Shown: piece by piece, positions 45,264 through 58,024 of the stretch
Numbering within the stretch: position 1 is the first letter of the stretch
How the letters are laid out: each line of letters opens with the position of its first letter
Assembly (NCBI GenBank): GCA_001683735.1
Contig: LUGG01000025.1
Span: 558,001-622,000 of the forward strand
DNA length: 64,000 nt
Origin: Grifola frondosa
Taxonomy: Eukaryota > Basidiomycota > Agaricomycetes > Polyporales > Grifolaceae
Direction of reading: 5' to 3'
Program-made: the position numbers and the translations under genes
The notes under the pieces: generated by a model
The model's database searches: none
What the model was told of the DNA's origin: nothing
Seen by the model: only the letters and a program-made list of their open reading frames with translations

Positions 45264-46589
45264 TGCGGAGTAATATTAGAGTAAAGTGCGGTGTGTTGCA
45301 AAAGCGGCGTTAGTGTTGCGGTTGCGGGGATTATGAGACTGAATATGGTGGTGACAATATGTGTGTCTTTATATGAGAGAGGACTCAGAAAGCACGAATG
45401 ATCCGTGAGGATGCAGCGATGGTGCAATGTGGTTATAGCATTGTGTTTAGTTGACCCTATTCCTCGTTGAAACGCATCGATAGAACGGATGACAACTTCG
45501 AATGAGTTTGAGTGGGTGGCGTCTTCCATGCTGATGCTGTTAGGTAGACTTCTGTGGCATAAATATGTGAATATCCACCCTCCAATTAGTGGTGGATCTA
45601 CGCATTCTTTCTCCATAGAGTACAACAGTACAGCAAGCAACAGATATGTGGCCCCACAGTGAAATATTGCGGTGATTAATCTCTCGTGCCTATAAGACGT
45701 GGATTAGATGAGGTCATCAGCGCAGCTGCGCCGCACCAACAAGCTTTGCAGACGTTGTCCAGTACTCGCCGCATTGGTAATGAGAGCATCGATGCGCATT
45801 CAAGCTGACACTGGACTCATTAAGGATCATGTGGAGCGATCGCGGTCTTGTAACCTGCTGGCGACCCCAAAGCAAGTGAAAATGGTGCATAGCAAGCATC
45901 ACTGTGGATGAGGGAGTATCTGCTGGTAAATAACAACAGTTGAGCGTAGTGACGAAGCATACCTGTGCAACTCGATATGATTGTGAATCATCGGCGTTCT
46001 CAATTGCGCCTTGCCTTTGGGCGCCATGTAGGTTAACAATAAGTACGTCTCTAATAAGAGCACCTCTGTAGCCACGGAGGCTGCATCAGCAGATCATAAC
46101 ATCGTGCTTGATAGAGAGTTGGGTCTGGGTACGCTTCTGCCAGTGCATCTTCAGCGCAGGAATCTGCAAGGCGTTTCCCTGGATAGAACCGCATTAATAT
46201 TTATGTAGTTGAACCCGTATTTGAAATAAAACAAGTGCACTTACGCTTTATTTCTGTTACCGCCACCCACCAAAAGGCAAGAGATAACACGTACGAGGAG
46301 GAATCTCTCGACATGATACCAAATCTGAGATCTCAACTTCGATCTCATATCCACAAACAGAAACATGTGTAAATAATCTCAGTGATCGTGGCTGGACGAC
46401 GAAAAACGGCAGCTGCATGTTTAAACTCATATTACAAGTGAAGAAGCAAGCCAGACACGAATGGACGACAATTCTCATCATACATGAGGGGAATACTGGT
46501 GCTCCTTCGACTGCAACAGCGAACGACGTCTGTCTAAGCGACATCAGCCTCGTACCGACACATGCAAGAAACGTTAAATCTCACCGACA
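45264..46589. other. Interval between the two secreted-peptide genes
   Basis: No gene is supported. It contains the promoter of copy 1 and the 3' region of copy 2. Confidence 0.4.
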
Positions 46590-46880
46590 TCACGGGGTGG
46601 GCGCGAAGAGCGCGACGGTCGCACAAGCCGCAGAGCATGTTCCCAACGCAGCGTTGCACGCCATGACGGCGGCTGGTATTCCGACGCCCGCGTGACGGTC
46701 CCAAACGTGAATCCGGCACCTGCGTAACACACGACGACGACCGCATTGCAGCCTACGTGAAGGTGAGCTATCAGACTTCCGCGCGGGGAGCAGACCCGTC
46801 TGGCATATGCCGTAGGCGATGGGTCCTGCGAAGACCGATGGGAGGGCGCAGATAGCAGAGACGAGGGCGAAAAACTTCAT
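46590..46880 (-). CDS. Small secreted cysteine-rich protein, copy 2
   Basis: Exons 46880-46796 and 46752-46590. Signal peptide MKFFALVSAICALPSVFA, then GPIAYGICQTGCNAVVVVCY, AGAGFTFGTVT and, after a one-base frame break near 46687-46694, AGVGIPAAVMACNAALGTCS and AACATVALFAPTP. Exon boundaries and phase match copy 1, so the two are tandem duplicates. The missing base again looks like a sequencing or assembly slip, because all conserved residues resume in the other frame. Confidence 0.8.
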   Translation of the reverse strand: MKFFALVSAICALPSVFAGPIAYGICQTGLLPARKSDSSPSRRLQCGRRRVLRRCRIHVWDRHAGVGIPAAVMACNAALGTCSAACATVALFAPTP

Positions 46881-47848
46881 TGTAATAAGAGGCGCGAGGT
46901 GGAAGTCTGAGGAGGTCGTCCGCTCAGGTGTCGGGTTTTATGCAGCGGGGGTGCGCAGCAGGAGCTTTGAGGACAATTAATATTCTAGGAATATTTCCAA
47001 ATTTGTGTGTGCGGCAGCCCAATACGGTCATTTGTGCTCCTGTTCGGGCGAAATCCGCAGCATCAGCGCATGGGAAGGAGCACTTGCATCGACGCGTGTC
47101 AAACGATCACCGAAGCTGCCTGTACCGCAGTCAGAACAGTTTCACTAATGTTGGTCATATCGCAACCCATCGAGGCTGAGAAACATCGTGACTCGAAAAA
47201 GTATTCGAGTTGGAGGTAATTTAAAGGCTGCTGCGCAGCTTGTAGGGCATTAATATTGAGAGGGAGATGATGTCGCTATCTCTGAAGAGGCCGTGAATAG
47301 CAAATCAGGAGCAGAAGTACTTGTGTACGCACTTCACATTGCGATCATCAAGTTCAAGTTTTTTTGAGTAGAACTTCAGATTTTGCACTAATAAGTTGCT
47401 GCGGAGAAAAGTGTGCTCCGATCATCTGCGGGACACCCAGTGCCCGAATGCAATCTGATTTGTTCACGTCTCCCCCACAAGCCGCAAAACACGAAGTCCA
47501 CATGCATGTGAGTGTGCGTGAAGTTGGGATACATACACATGCATGTGATTTTACCGGAACCGGCACCGGTCTCGGTCTCATCATCCGGTCATATTCTGAG
47601 GCCGACAACTTCAAGCGCCTCGGTCTTCGGGCGAGCCATATTCCAACGCTTACGATGCCCGGAGAGCAGCCCACATATAAGTACGCGTACAGGAACAGAA
47701 TCCATCGCATCTACGCGTCCCCCCACTCGGCACGCGAAGTTCCCCGTGAGCACAAATTCCATTTACAAACTACAATCGTACTGATACGTATACCGATCCT
47801 CCAGAGACATGAAAACGTGGAACAAACTCGGACGCCGACGCGCGCGGG
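46881..47848. other. Intergenic; no gene recognised
   Basis: Contains the promoter of the secreted-peptide copy 2 and the 3' side of the aquaporin gene. Two ACATGCATGTGA words (47500-47550) form a short repeat. Confidence 0.4.
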
Positions 47849-49404
47849 TTACACCTTCTCGACGGTGTGCACCTGCGCCTTGCCCTCGTCGGACGAGTTG
47901 GTGAAGCTGGTCATCTTCGGCAGCCCGTGCGCGTTCTCGCTGTGCTCCGCGTGCGCGTGGTGGCCCGCGATGAAGTCGACATGGCTTGGCGTGATCACTA
48001 TATGGCAAACAAGGCGCGTCAGCACGACAAGTAACGGCGTAGGGTATGTGCGAGTACGAACCGCGACTGGAGTCTGTGAAGACAAGCTCGTAGAATACGG
48101 CCGCGGCCAGCGTAGCGGGAATGTTCGTGAGCGCGGCGATCGCTGCGTACGGCCCGCCGCCTGCCTTCAGGCCCCAGATGGTGAGCGCCATGAGGCGTGA
48201 TCCGACGTCGCGCGCAGCGTTGGTGGCCACTGCAGGAGACAAGGTCAGTACGCGTGTGTGAGTGCACAGATCGAGATGTGCACGTACCTCCGGCAGGTGA
48301 GTATCCCCAGACAATGATAGCGCTAACAGGCGAGTCAGCGAATTGTGGACGGCGACGGCTGTATGCACGACTTACTATGTGAAACCGATGACCCACGGCG
48401 CTGCGACGGGGGAAACGGAGAAGTTGGTCGGGTCGAGGCAGGACCAGATGACGATGCCGATCAGGAAATCCTGTCGACAGACGGACGTCAGACTTGCGCG
48501 ATTTGGATGCGGAAGGGACTTACGCAGACGAACTCGTTCAGGAAGACATAGCGGAGCTTCGTCCCAGGTGCGACGTACAGCGCGAAAATGCCGGCGGGGC
48601 CCGACGGGGTGAATAACACGGCGTCGAGGGTACCCTTGGCTTCCAGCACGAGCTCGATTTCCTATATAACCCGGGAATCCATAAGTGAGCTGTCGAAGCG
48701 ATACATGCGATCGCGAGAAGCATCACGCACCCCGATCACGTTCTTATTCTGCACGTAGATGAGAAGACACGCAATGTAAGCTCCCAGGACCTGCGCGACG
48801 ACGTATCTGATCACAACAGTCGAGATGAGATTGAGTGGGGAAGATGACCAGATCGACAGAGAACGTTACCGGAGGGCTTTACCGGGGGGAACTTCTTGAA
48901 GAGCGTGAAGGCGATCGTCACCGCGGGATTGAAGTGGCCGCCGGAAGTGGAGGAGCAGACCTGCGATAAGCAATCAGTACCTTTGAGTCGATTGGTAGAT
49001 GCGTTGAAAGACTCACGATGAGAGCCAGTGCGATGCCCAGGGCGTACGCCACACCAATGGTGAAGATGGAGCCCAGAGCAGGGGCTCCAGCGACGCTGCC
49101 CAGTAGGAAAGGAACTGTAGCACCCACACCTGCACCACACAGAAGTCAGCATGCACCCTGTAGTACCTCGCAGATGAAGAACAAACCTGCATAGACGTAG
49201 AAGAAGACCCCCATCTACAATACACATCGATGTCAACGTCACATCCGTCAACGCGATAAGCCTACGCACGAATTCTGCCAGGCACTCCACGAGCCAGTGC
49301 GCCTGGCGATGCCGCCGGCGCTCCCACAGAGTGTACAGGCTAGGTCTTGACTGGATATCCGCAAGGTGCACAAAGTCGCGGCGGGGGAGCTGATGCGTGG
49401 TCAT
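47849..49404 (-). CDS. Aquaporin/MIP-family channel, copy 1
   Basis: Ten or so exons; exon 1 is 49404-49270 (MTTHQLPRRDFVHLADIQSR...WLVECLAEF). It continues MGVFFYVYAGVGATVPFLLG, IGVAYALGIALALIV, the first pore box SSTSGGHFNPAVTIAFTLFK, YVVAQVLGAYIACLLIYVQN, SGPAGIFALYVAPG, NEFVCDFLIGIVIWSCLDP and WVIGFTYAIIVWGYSPAG. The second pore box is VATNAARDVGSRLMALTIWG: NAA in place of NPA, with the following R and D kept. A His-rich cytoplasmic tail (GHHAHAEHSENAHGLPK) ends TVEKV. One C is missing at 48874-48876, where KPLR should be read before the intron. A water or small-solute channel is expected; selectivity is not predictable here. Confidence 0.9.
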
Positions 49405-50232
49405 CCTGAATGTACGAGTGGTTCGAGGATCGTTTTTCCACCACGCTGCAGTGGTTTAAATATCGCGGTCGCCCGCGAAAGTCGCACTCGAATACCCCGC
49501 ACTAGCCAGCCGCTCGATCCCCACATGACCCCACGCTGCCCTGAATCACATCGGGTAGTATGTCATAAATACGCTCTAACTGGCACGCCTGACCCACGGT
49601 TAAATCAAACAGCAGGCCCCCTTTCTGGGAGACGGGAGAAGGCGAGGACTCTGGGCTAGCATGCAGTGAGATGAGGCAGATCCTGGCGGGGACCGTACAG
49701 CCAAGTATATCACCTGATGCTCTGGAAAGCAATTTTTATTATTTTATTGGGACGCACGTCCGCGTCGTCGGTGCCGCATCAGGATCGGGCATCTCGATCG
49801 CGCGATCGGTCGACGAATTAAGCTTGGCCCGAGCGTTGCGCGGACATTTTCAATGCGGGGCAGTCTGGGGAAAGCCTCTTAACGCCAGATCGCCGGGCCG
49901 TCGCTGAGGAATTCGTCCTGGCAAAACAATTCCTCCCCAACATAACGCTCCATTTACCAACGCCCCTTTCGGAATGCGAAGCATACCATCCCATATAAGT
50001 TCGCATCTCCCCATGATTACAGTCTCCAGCATTGTACATCTGTCAACTCACCATAACAATGATCGTAGGGTATCAACCGTACCGGGGCCGGCTTCTCCAT
50101 TGTGCCTGCGGGGTAACTGGAACTCCGTCAAAGAAACAGTGCCATTACTACGCCGCCCCACATCAGATGAGCATCTATCGATCAATCCAGAGATGCTCTC
50201 TCCTAGAACACCGTTACAAATCGCATCGGCGC
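49405..50232. other. Intergenic between aquaporin copies
   Basis: From about 50085 on, the sequence is duplicated at about 57858 onward (shared TCAATCCAGAGAT, TCTCC-AGAACACC and ATTACAAATC words). No gene. Confidence 0.5.
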
Positions 50233-51687
50233 TCATACTTTCCCGCTTATTTTGTCATCCGAGGACGAAGTCTCGTTCATCGACACAGGCTCGACGCCGT
50301 TCTTGCGGTCCCGCTCCGCCTTCAAAGCGTACCCGAATTCCATGTATTCACGGCTGACCACTGCGAACAACCATAAGCCACTAGACAACATGGATAGGAG
50401 GCCCCAAAAAAACGCACCGCGAGCTGAGTCATAGAAGATGAGCTCATAGAACACTACCGCGCAGAACGTGGCGGGGATATTCACGAGCGCGGCAATCGCT
50501 GCGTAGCTGCCTCCGAACGCCGGCTTGCCCCAGAGGGTTAGCGCCGCAAAGCGACCACCCAGGTCACGCGCGGTGTTCGAGGATAGGCTAGTCGGGGAGA
50601 AACTCCAAAGCATAGTCGCGCTACGGCACATCGCGTGTTAGCGTGAAGCAATGCCACGGGTAATGCGAGTGGCGTACTATGCCAAGCCGATGATCCATGG
50701 CATGGCGACCGGAGGTGAAAAGTGGTTCGACGGCTCGATGGCCCCAACTACGAGCAGAGCAAGGATGAAATCCTACGGTAGAAATGTAAGGATCAGCTCG
50801 ATCCCATATGAATATGGATGTTGTAACGCACACAGACGAACTCGTTCACGAACACGAAGCCGAGATGCGCGCCGGGATTCGCGTACAAGGCGAAGATGCC
50901 TGCCGGACCCGACGAAGTAAACATGGTCTGGTCGTAAACACCTTGAGACTGCAGTGCTTCGGTAGCGCTCTACTTGACAATATCAGTTGGTCGTGACGCA
51001 AAGCAAGGGAATAATCAAATCATCTTACCGAGATAAGTCGTGGTACTGAACATATACCAAAAGGCACGCGATATATGATCCCAGAATCTGCGATATTATT
51101 AATCTGTGTAATTGCGGTCAGTTTCACATGCGCAGTTGTTGATTGTAGACACAAGTACCTAAAGCCCTTCAGTGGTGTCGTCTTTCCAGAAATTACCGCA
51201 CATATGGTGAAGTTTGGACTGAAGTGTCCCCAAGACGTCGTCTAGATAAAATGACCATTGAGCCCTGGCACGATCCCGATACATTATACATGCACGTACA
51301 AGGCAAATAGTGAATGTCATGATGGCACCCACCGCATACGCCCAGCCAATCTGGAAGACGCCTGCCAAAAGGTCAACATGGGCATCTAGGAGACGATTAG
51401 AGAACCGACGTACTGCTCAGCCCAGCAATCCCCAGGATATTCCCGACAGTATATGCTGCCTGGGATCCAGTCCCGCAGTACGTGTATAGGAACGTACCGA
51501 TCTACGCGCGCATAGTGAGAACAGGTGCGGATAATCGGAGCTGCGGGACTCACCGCTTCAGCAATACACTCGATGAGCCAATGGATCTGCCCGTTCCTCT
51601 TCTTCTCCCATAGGTTGAGGAAGCGTGGTCTGGGCGGATATCGGCCAGGTGCATATGGTGAGTCGTAGGGGAAGCAAGGTCGGACAT
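50233..51687 (-). CDS. Aquaporin/MIP-family channel, copy 2, altered pore boxes
   Basis: Start MSDLASPTTHHMHLADIRP at 51687. One C is missing in the CCC run 51632-51634, after which RFLNLWEKKRNGQIHWLIEC is read. Splicing gives GHFSPNFTICAVISGKTTPL, where the first NPA box has become SPN, then ISQILGSYIACLLVYVQYHD, SSGPAGIFALYANPGAHLGF and NEFVC. The second box is SSNTARDLGGRFAALTLWG (NTA). The C-terminus resembles copy 3 and ends SSSDDKISGKV. Exon positions agree with copy 1. It may be a diverged functional channel or a decaying duplicate; frames are otherwise open across exons. Confidence 0.7.
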
Positions 51688-52583
51688 TGTAGTGTCGCCG
51701 GAGGGGAGTGCAGAACGATTATAGCCAATAGACTAAAGAGAATCGCTGTTTAAAAGAGCCTGATAGGCAGGAGCGAGCTTGCACCAAGCTGTGAAGCGTC
51801 CGTGGGCGTCATATGTGGGAGATAGTCACTCGACAAGGCACATTAGTGAAATCCCGTTTCAATCGCAGTAACGACGCTGCCACTGGGATGTCGGCATTCC
51901 CTCCACAGGTGACTGCTGCGAGTTTTTTTTGTGCCATCTGTAATATTTGAGAAAGAGCAAATGCTACGACCTTCAGTGCATAGATAGAGAGCAAGAAGGA
52001 TTTACCATGAGGACGTGAGGTCGTTTGAAGACCACAGTAGTCGCTCCGATACGCATTCCTTGTGGAAATAGGCGCCCATAAGGTTGCCACATATGGAAAT
52101 CTTCCATGGAGTAAGTAATATGCGCCCAAAAATCCGATGGCTTCCCTCGAGCGAACTCTAACGTTTGCTCCCGACTCTCTTGCAAGGCTGTACACAAAAA
52201 TTTCTCACTGCTTCCGGTTCTCGAAGTCTGCCGTATTCGCGCTTGTGACACCCCACGCAACCTTGCGCGACTGCGGTTATGCTGTCCTGTGAGTGTCGCT
52301 GTGGCTTTCGGAGAACTTGAACTCTCGCTACATGAAGTAGCCTTTCGGCCTTTGAGTTCTCCGAGTATAACGTTATACTCTCTGGCATCGTCTTCGTCTC
52401 AAACGCCCCACAACTTTGTTGTGTAATGATGAGTCCGGCAAAAGTCTGGATCCTGTCAAGTATAGCATCCGCTTTCTGTCTGCCATTTGCAGTCTACTGT
52501 ACGTCGAAGCCTCTCGCTTCCTGATAAGGTCCAGTCTGGATATGCTAATCATTGCAGCTCCTTTCCAAAGTTAGACCCCATCA
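51688..52583. repeat. Spacer block, copy 1 of 3
   Basis: About 51780-52500 shares words with 56400-56930 and 59580-60300, for example GGCTTTCGGAGAACTTGAAC/GAACCTGAACTCTC, CATGAA(A)TAG, and GTCTGGATCCTGTCAAGTAT. No gene. Confidence 0.7.
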
Positions 52584-54700
52584 TCACGCCGAGAGCTTCC
52601 AACTCGCAATCCAGCCGCTCATGACCTGCAGCGCCTCGCGCTGCACGGCCTGGACGGTGGGGTCGACTGCCGATCGCGTGAACAGGTCGGAGCAGTGGAA
52701 ACCGTCGCCGATGGCGAGCGGCTGCAGAGCGGTGCTCGTAAAGTTCGTCCCGTCGGCCGCGAGCGTGGCTTCGCGCCATGGGTCACCTGTTAGGAATACA
52801 GAGCGTTACTCTGATTGCGTTACACTACATCACTGGACGGTGTGCTCACGGTGGCCGTTCGCAAAGAAGAGTCGCGTCGCATGGACGTTCCACCCGTCAT
52901 AGGCCTGGTTCGTCTTCGCGACGTTCGGCACCGGCAAGTGCGAAAGACTGAATGCCTCGGGGAACAAGTAAACGCATTGGCGCTAAAGTTCATTAAGTCG
53001 CGAGATATTGCGAGCAAACATATTCTGTATTCACCTCGTCAGGGAGACCGTACAAGCCGAGTTACAAGGGTAGGATGGCGACAGGCGCACCCTCTTGGAA
53101 AAATCCAACTTCGTTGCACCTGAACAGGATATGAGCCTCCCACTTTCAGTAGATATGCATTTCGTGCACTCACACAATCCAATACCACGATCTATTCGCG
53201 TTATTGATAGTGATGTTGGTCCAATACGATTGAGTAGGTCATAGGAACCTAAACAGTCCCTGATCGGATTGTTATACAAACGGTGAGGAATTATACTCGG
53301 AATGATGACCACGCACTCGGCATCATCATCTCCGCAAATAAAGTCAAAGAATGTCAGTCACACCACAGATGTTAGGTGTATATGTAGCGCACGCAGTTCA
53401 TAGTATGTGTTTGTCCAGTAGGATCCCCAAGCCTGCAAGGCGTGCTCGACTCCCCACCCATCTGGCCCTGCGCTCACTCCGTTCTTCACTTCGAGCGCAT
53501 CGCAAAATTTAAAGAATAGCGCGCTAGGTCCGGAATATGGCTGCAGCGACTGCCAATCCCAAAGGTTGTTTCGCACTGCACATGCATTTAGTGAAATCTG
53601 TGGAGTATACTAATTCGCGACGTACATGAGCCGGCAAAGTCATCCAAGGGACAAGTCTGACATGTTGAAGAGTGCCTTGATAGCGTTGATCTTCTTCGTA
53701 TTCCCGGACATGAAGGTCGAATCGATGTGACTAATGACGGCCTCGACATCTGCGGAGCAGTTCAGGCATATATTGCCGGATTGGCTCGAAATAACCCCAA
53801 TAGTCACTACACAAAATACATGACTTCAAGGAAGGGTGAGCAAATGGAAGATCCACATACACGATGCTCTCCACCACAGCTGACGAAGCATATGCGGCCT
53901 GGAACAGACCGGGTTTGCTGATCGAAGCTGCGATGTAAGCAACGATCTGTATACAGCGGTAGACGATACATACTTGACCATAGTGAAGCTTGTCAACGCG
54001 CCGGAGTAGCTTCCCCCAACCAGAATCCACGGAGCCTTACCTGGAGCAACCTCGCTGCCTCCAGGCATAGGAAGCTGTACATTCTTCGCGAAGTATTCCA
54101 AGTCGTCGATTGCCTGCTGGATGGTGTGCAACTGAAGGCTCTTCACGGACAAGTCCGGGAGCGGGTTGGAAAATCCGAAGAACCGATGCTCGATAACAAT
54201 GGTGGATCCATTGAGTTCCTGGGCGAACTGGCCGTTGATGGTAGTATTAATCAAGAACCCCTCGTATCCTGCACGGTGTTGAGAAGGCATCTCATGAAAA
54301 GATCATCGAGCTGTCAAATTACCATTTGCGTTTGTCTCTCCAGGCGTGAACAGAATGATAGGTCCACCTATGCCATGTCATAGCTTCAGTCAAACTTTGC
54401 GAGGCAGGCTGATTGACATGGAGGACATACCAGGCTCATAAAACTCATACGTGTGCCAAAACCGTTGCTTAAACGTCCCAAGTTGAGGATTGTTGTGGTC
54501 AATCAATTGATTGAAGTAGTATGTCGTGTTGTACGGGGGGAGTATCGTGCCGTTCCGACTGGTGACAGGTCCTGCGGCGCGAAAACCTCGGGCTTGGGAA
54601 TAGAGAGCCGTCGGAGGAAGTTAGGGTCTGCCATCGCGAGCAATGGCTTGCGCCAACAGGCAAGTAACACCACAGAGCCGATTTTCCAGAGAAGCGCCAT
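52584..54700 (-). CDS. Secreted serine peptidase of family S28
   Basis: Start MALLWKIGSVVLLACWRKPL at 54700, with a hydrophobic signal segment. Then, after a one-base slip, ILPPYNTTYYFNQLIDHNNP and LGTFKQRFWHTYEFYEPG, the usual S28 opening. Next NGSTIVIEHRFFGFSNPLPD, LQLHTIQQAIDDLEYFAKN and the nucleophile elbow WILVGGSYSGALTSF. The C-terminus has DPWREATLAADGTNFTS, bearing the catalytic Asp, and LAIGDGFHCSDLF, bearing the His. It ends GWIASWKLSA. Family members are lysosomal or extracellular prolyl carboxy- or tripeptidyl-peptidases; substrate preference is not visible. Many short introns. A base is missing near 54545 (after SPVG) to reach the ILPPYN frame. Confidence 0.9.
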
Positions 54701-55958
54701 GACTAGCAGAATTCGAGAGCTCAACACGCAGTTGAGAACGTCTGGAGAGCTCGACGCCGAAGGGATGGGCTCTCGTTCCTGCGATGATTTTAAACCGTAC
54801 GACTGCCATACGCATCTTTCGATGGGTTATAGAGAACGCGCCCTTACTGCGCCAACAGGTTGCCTGAGGCCTGATCGATCTGTCACTACAAGTTCTTGGC
54901 CCGGCGTCCATAGCTTCAAGATGCCGCTGAAGAAGCGTACAGTCACCTGTGCCAGGTGCGCGCGGTGCCTTGCTCCAAGTCTTCCTGAATAAGATAACGG
55001 TCGGCACGCAATTCCGACTGACCGTGATGAGCCACCAGGAAAAAGTAATATGTGTCTTCCCCTTGAAGCTTCTTCCATAAGACGAAAATGATGCTGCGAA
55101 CCAAGACTTGATAATTGCAGAGTTCAAAGAACCGACGCTAGATCTGATGTATATGGTTTCATTGATAGAGTAACGAGTTGTTCGGATTCGATTGGCGCCC
55201 GTAAGGCCGTCACAGCACCTTTTTAGGATTAGCTTGATCAACCAATTCATGCATCGGTCGGTGGCATGCTTGCGTTGTCGGTGGCGGCAGGCGGGCAAAG
55301 CTGCCTTTTTCGAACGATGAGCACACTGTAGGGTAGGATAATAAGTTGGTGTCATAGTGAACATGTGTGAGGAATTCAATGTGAGCAAAATACCTGTGAC
55401 TCTCAATAGCTCTCAATACAGTTTTGGCCGGTCATACTTGTAGACTCTTGTAGATTTAGCACTTGGCACTGTGAGCGCCGGCGGGAGAACTTACTGCGGC
55501 TGGCTGCGGAAGCGCGACGGCAGACGTGACGATTGATGTGCCTTGGCGCCAATCGAATCCGATACACTCGTTTCAAATAAAACGGATTCGATCGTCCTCA
55601 TATCTAGACTTGTTCATATATATATATGCAAACTTTGAAGTTCGAGAAATGTTTTTTGAGGCATATGGTGGATTTCACCGGCGGTCCGCAAGAGGCTGCA
55701 ACACACCGCCACACAGTGGTCATCATAAGCGAGGACAATAACATACATCCTGGAGACAAAGAGAATATTGTTTCATCCCTAGACACAAACTCCATCGCTT
55801 GCAGTTCGTCTATCGTGTCCTCGTAATCTACATGAAGATCTCATCCCCATGATGGGGGGAGGGGGAGATGCACGATGGCAAGGGATCATGCTGTTGCATT
55901 AGCTCGGTTCTCAAGGTATCGCTGTCATCAAGCAGGCCAAAATAATCAGATTTACAAA
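54701..55958. other. Intergenic; no gene recognised
   Basis: Upstream of the S28 peptidase. A small (TA) stretch lies near 55616-55626. No supported gene. Confidence 0.4.
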
Positions 55959-56363
55959 TTAGTTTGCGCAGGGACCGCGGCCGGAGTAGGATCCAAAGTT
56001 GATCGTGAGCAGTTCAACCAACGAAGAAGCAAATGCGCGCAACCTCCAGGCGAAAACAGCATTACGGAAAGACTGTGCTCGCTGACAGATACACGTCATC
56101 GGATCCGAACCATCAGGATCGTCTCCACGATTCAAGAGTACCGAGACGTCTCCAAGGATGGTCAGGGACTTCAGTACTGGCAAGACAACCTGGATATAAG
56201 GCAAGTCAATTCCCCAGGTGTGTACGATGCACAAGGTCTGCAGGTATGGAGTGACCAAGTGAAGGAGCCGCGGAATGCTAGAGAGTCCTTCACCGGAACA
56301 CGAGAGCCCTTCATGGAGAACAGCAGGTAAAGCGAGCAGATTGAGTTGCGGAGCGGAAATCAT
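55959..56363 (-). pseudogene. Fragment of an F-box/leucine-rich-repeat-like protein
   Basis: Reads PRLLHLVTPYLQTLCIVHTW, VLPVLKSLTILGDVSVLLN and LRAFASSLVELLTINFGSYS. The spacing of Leu-rich lines resembles the C-terminal part of fungal F-box proteins. There is no F-box and no good start; treated as a remnant. Confidence 0.35.
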
Positions 56364-56928
56364 TGCAATGGAGTGAGAGGGATATTCCCGTAGCGCCGTT
56401 GTGCAGGCCAGAAGATTTTGCCAGATTTCAGGAACCGTTGTTCACGCTAGTTGTCCTACCGCAGTTTCGATGCAGGACATGCCTTGCAAGGATGTTTGAG
56501 GTCGTCCGAAGCACATTCCTAGTAAGAATAAGCGCCTATGCCCTTGCCAGATATGGAAATCTTCCCCACTTGCGAAGGGACATGCAAAATCACCATGGCT
56601 TCCCTCGAACTCTGACTGCCGCAGCAACTTTCTCTTGCAAGGCTGTACCCAAAAATTCTCAACTGCTCCCGGTTCTCGACGTTTACGTGCTGCGGCACAC
56701 AACGCCGCTTGCGCAGCAGCGGTTATACTGTGTCGAGCCAAGTATCGCTATGGTGTTCGGAGAACTTGAACTCTCACTACATGAAATAGCCTTTCGGCCT
56801 TTGAGTATAACGTTGTCCTAATCTGGTGTCCCATTCATCTCAAACGGCACACGACAGAGTTCATATAACGACCAGTCTGGCAAAAGTCTGGATCCTGTCA
56901 AGTATGCTCTCTGTCCTCCATTTGCAGT
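56364..56928. repeat. Spacer block, copy 2 of 3
   Basis: Matches 51780-52500 and 59580-60300; contains TTCGGAGAACTTGAACTCTC and GTCTGGATCCTGTCAAGTAT. No gene. Confidence 0.7.
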
Positions 56929-57460
56929 CTATGTCTGGCAGATCCTTCCGACTCCACCGGCTGGACGTCCGAGCCTGCGCCGGTTGTACCAACGCCTGCA
57001 GTATGCCGGCACCAGCGCCCACACGGGTCCCACCTTTGCACCCGTTCCCAGCCCAGGACCCTTACCGAGTCCGGCGCCGCTGCGCCCGCACTGCCTGCCC
57101 CGCCTCATCCCGGTCATGGTCCCCGTTTTCCCCACGCCTGCACTCTGCCAGACGCCACCGCCGGAGAGCGCGCAGCACCCGCAGTACAACATGCCCACGA
57201 TGCACATGAACACCTATGCCGCGCACCGGTTTGCGCTAGAGATGGCAGCTATCGCTCCAACGCCTCCTACGATCGCTTGGAGCACCATTGCTATCCCTGC
57301 AATAAGCGTTGCGAAGGCACCTGCGATGACGGAGACGATGACGCCCTTGGGACAATGCAGGCATCAGGACGAAAGTACTGGCGCTGGTGTGGCGTTCGCC
57401 GCATACCATGATTGGTTGGTTTGGATAATCTTAATTTTGACAACCTCCTATCGGAATGGG
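56929..57460 (-). pseudogene. Small hydrophobic protein, copy 1, probably degenerate
   Basis: The minus strand reads KGVIVSVIAGAFATLIAG and IAMVLQAIVGGVGAIAAISS, then a stop, then VFMCIVGMLYCGCCALSGGG. The order (two Ile/Val/Ala-rich helices, then a Cys-rich and basic tail) fits a family of very small fungal membrane proteins that I cannot name. In copy 2 the same place could hold a short intron ending CATAG; here only 13 bases remain, so splicing is unlikely. Confidence 0.35.
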
Positions 57461-58024
57461 TCTGGGACGCGTTAAATCGGTAGATGGACCTAGAGCTACG
57501 TTCCCCAGTCTTATAGCCTTGCTTGAATTACTTGACCTACCATACCCCACCTGCAGCCAGCCTACGCACTGAAATACGTCAACCGCCACGTCGGACTTCT
57601 ACATAACTCTGCAACGCTACATTAGCCGGCACCATGTCATGACGGTGCTAAGGTGTACATCATCACACCAGTCACTGTCCTCGCTCTTCGTCCTTCGCGG
57701 CACCTACGAAACAAAGTTGCCAAGCTACAGGTGCAAGTCCCCCTCCGACACAAATCTCAGGCCACAATATATACGTCGATGGGATGTATGCATTATTTTC
57801 GATCTATGCAGCATACATCCGACACACACAATCCCTACTAAGTCTCTCCCCGCCGAGGCCTGCTTCGCCATTCGTGGATGTGGCGTGACTGGGACTGCAC
57901 CAAAGAAATACGGTGCCATTACCACGTTGTACACTACCCCACATATCAGGTGAGACAGACAGCATCTATTGATCAATCCAGAGATCCTCTCTCCGAGAAC
58001 ACCCATTACAAATCATATCGGCGC
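57461..58024. repeat. Duplicated intergenic block
   Basis: 57650-57850 is duplicated at 61733-61920 (shared GCAAGTCCCCCCT/CTCCGACACA, ATATATAC and GATTTGTGCAGTATACATCC-like words). 57858-58024 matches 50085-50232. No gene. Confidence 0.65.

Noticed and set aside
47364..48200. 278-codon plus-strand frame
   Set aside because: Its second half is antisense to aquaporin copy 1 exons and the first half has no recognisable content.
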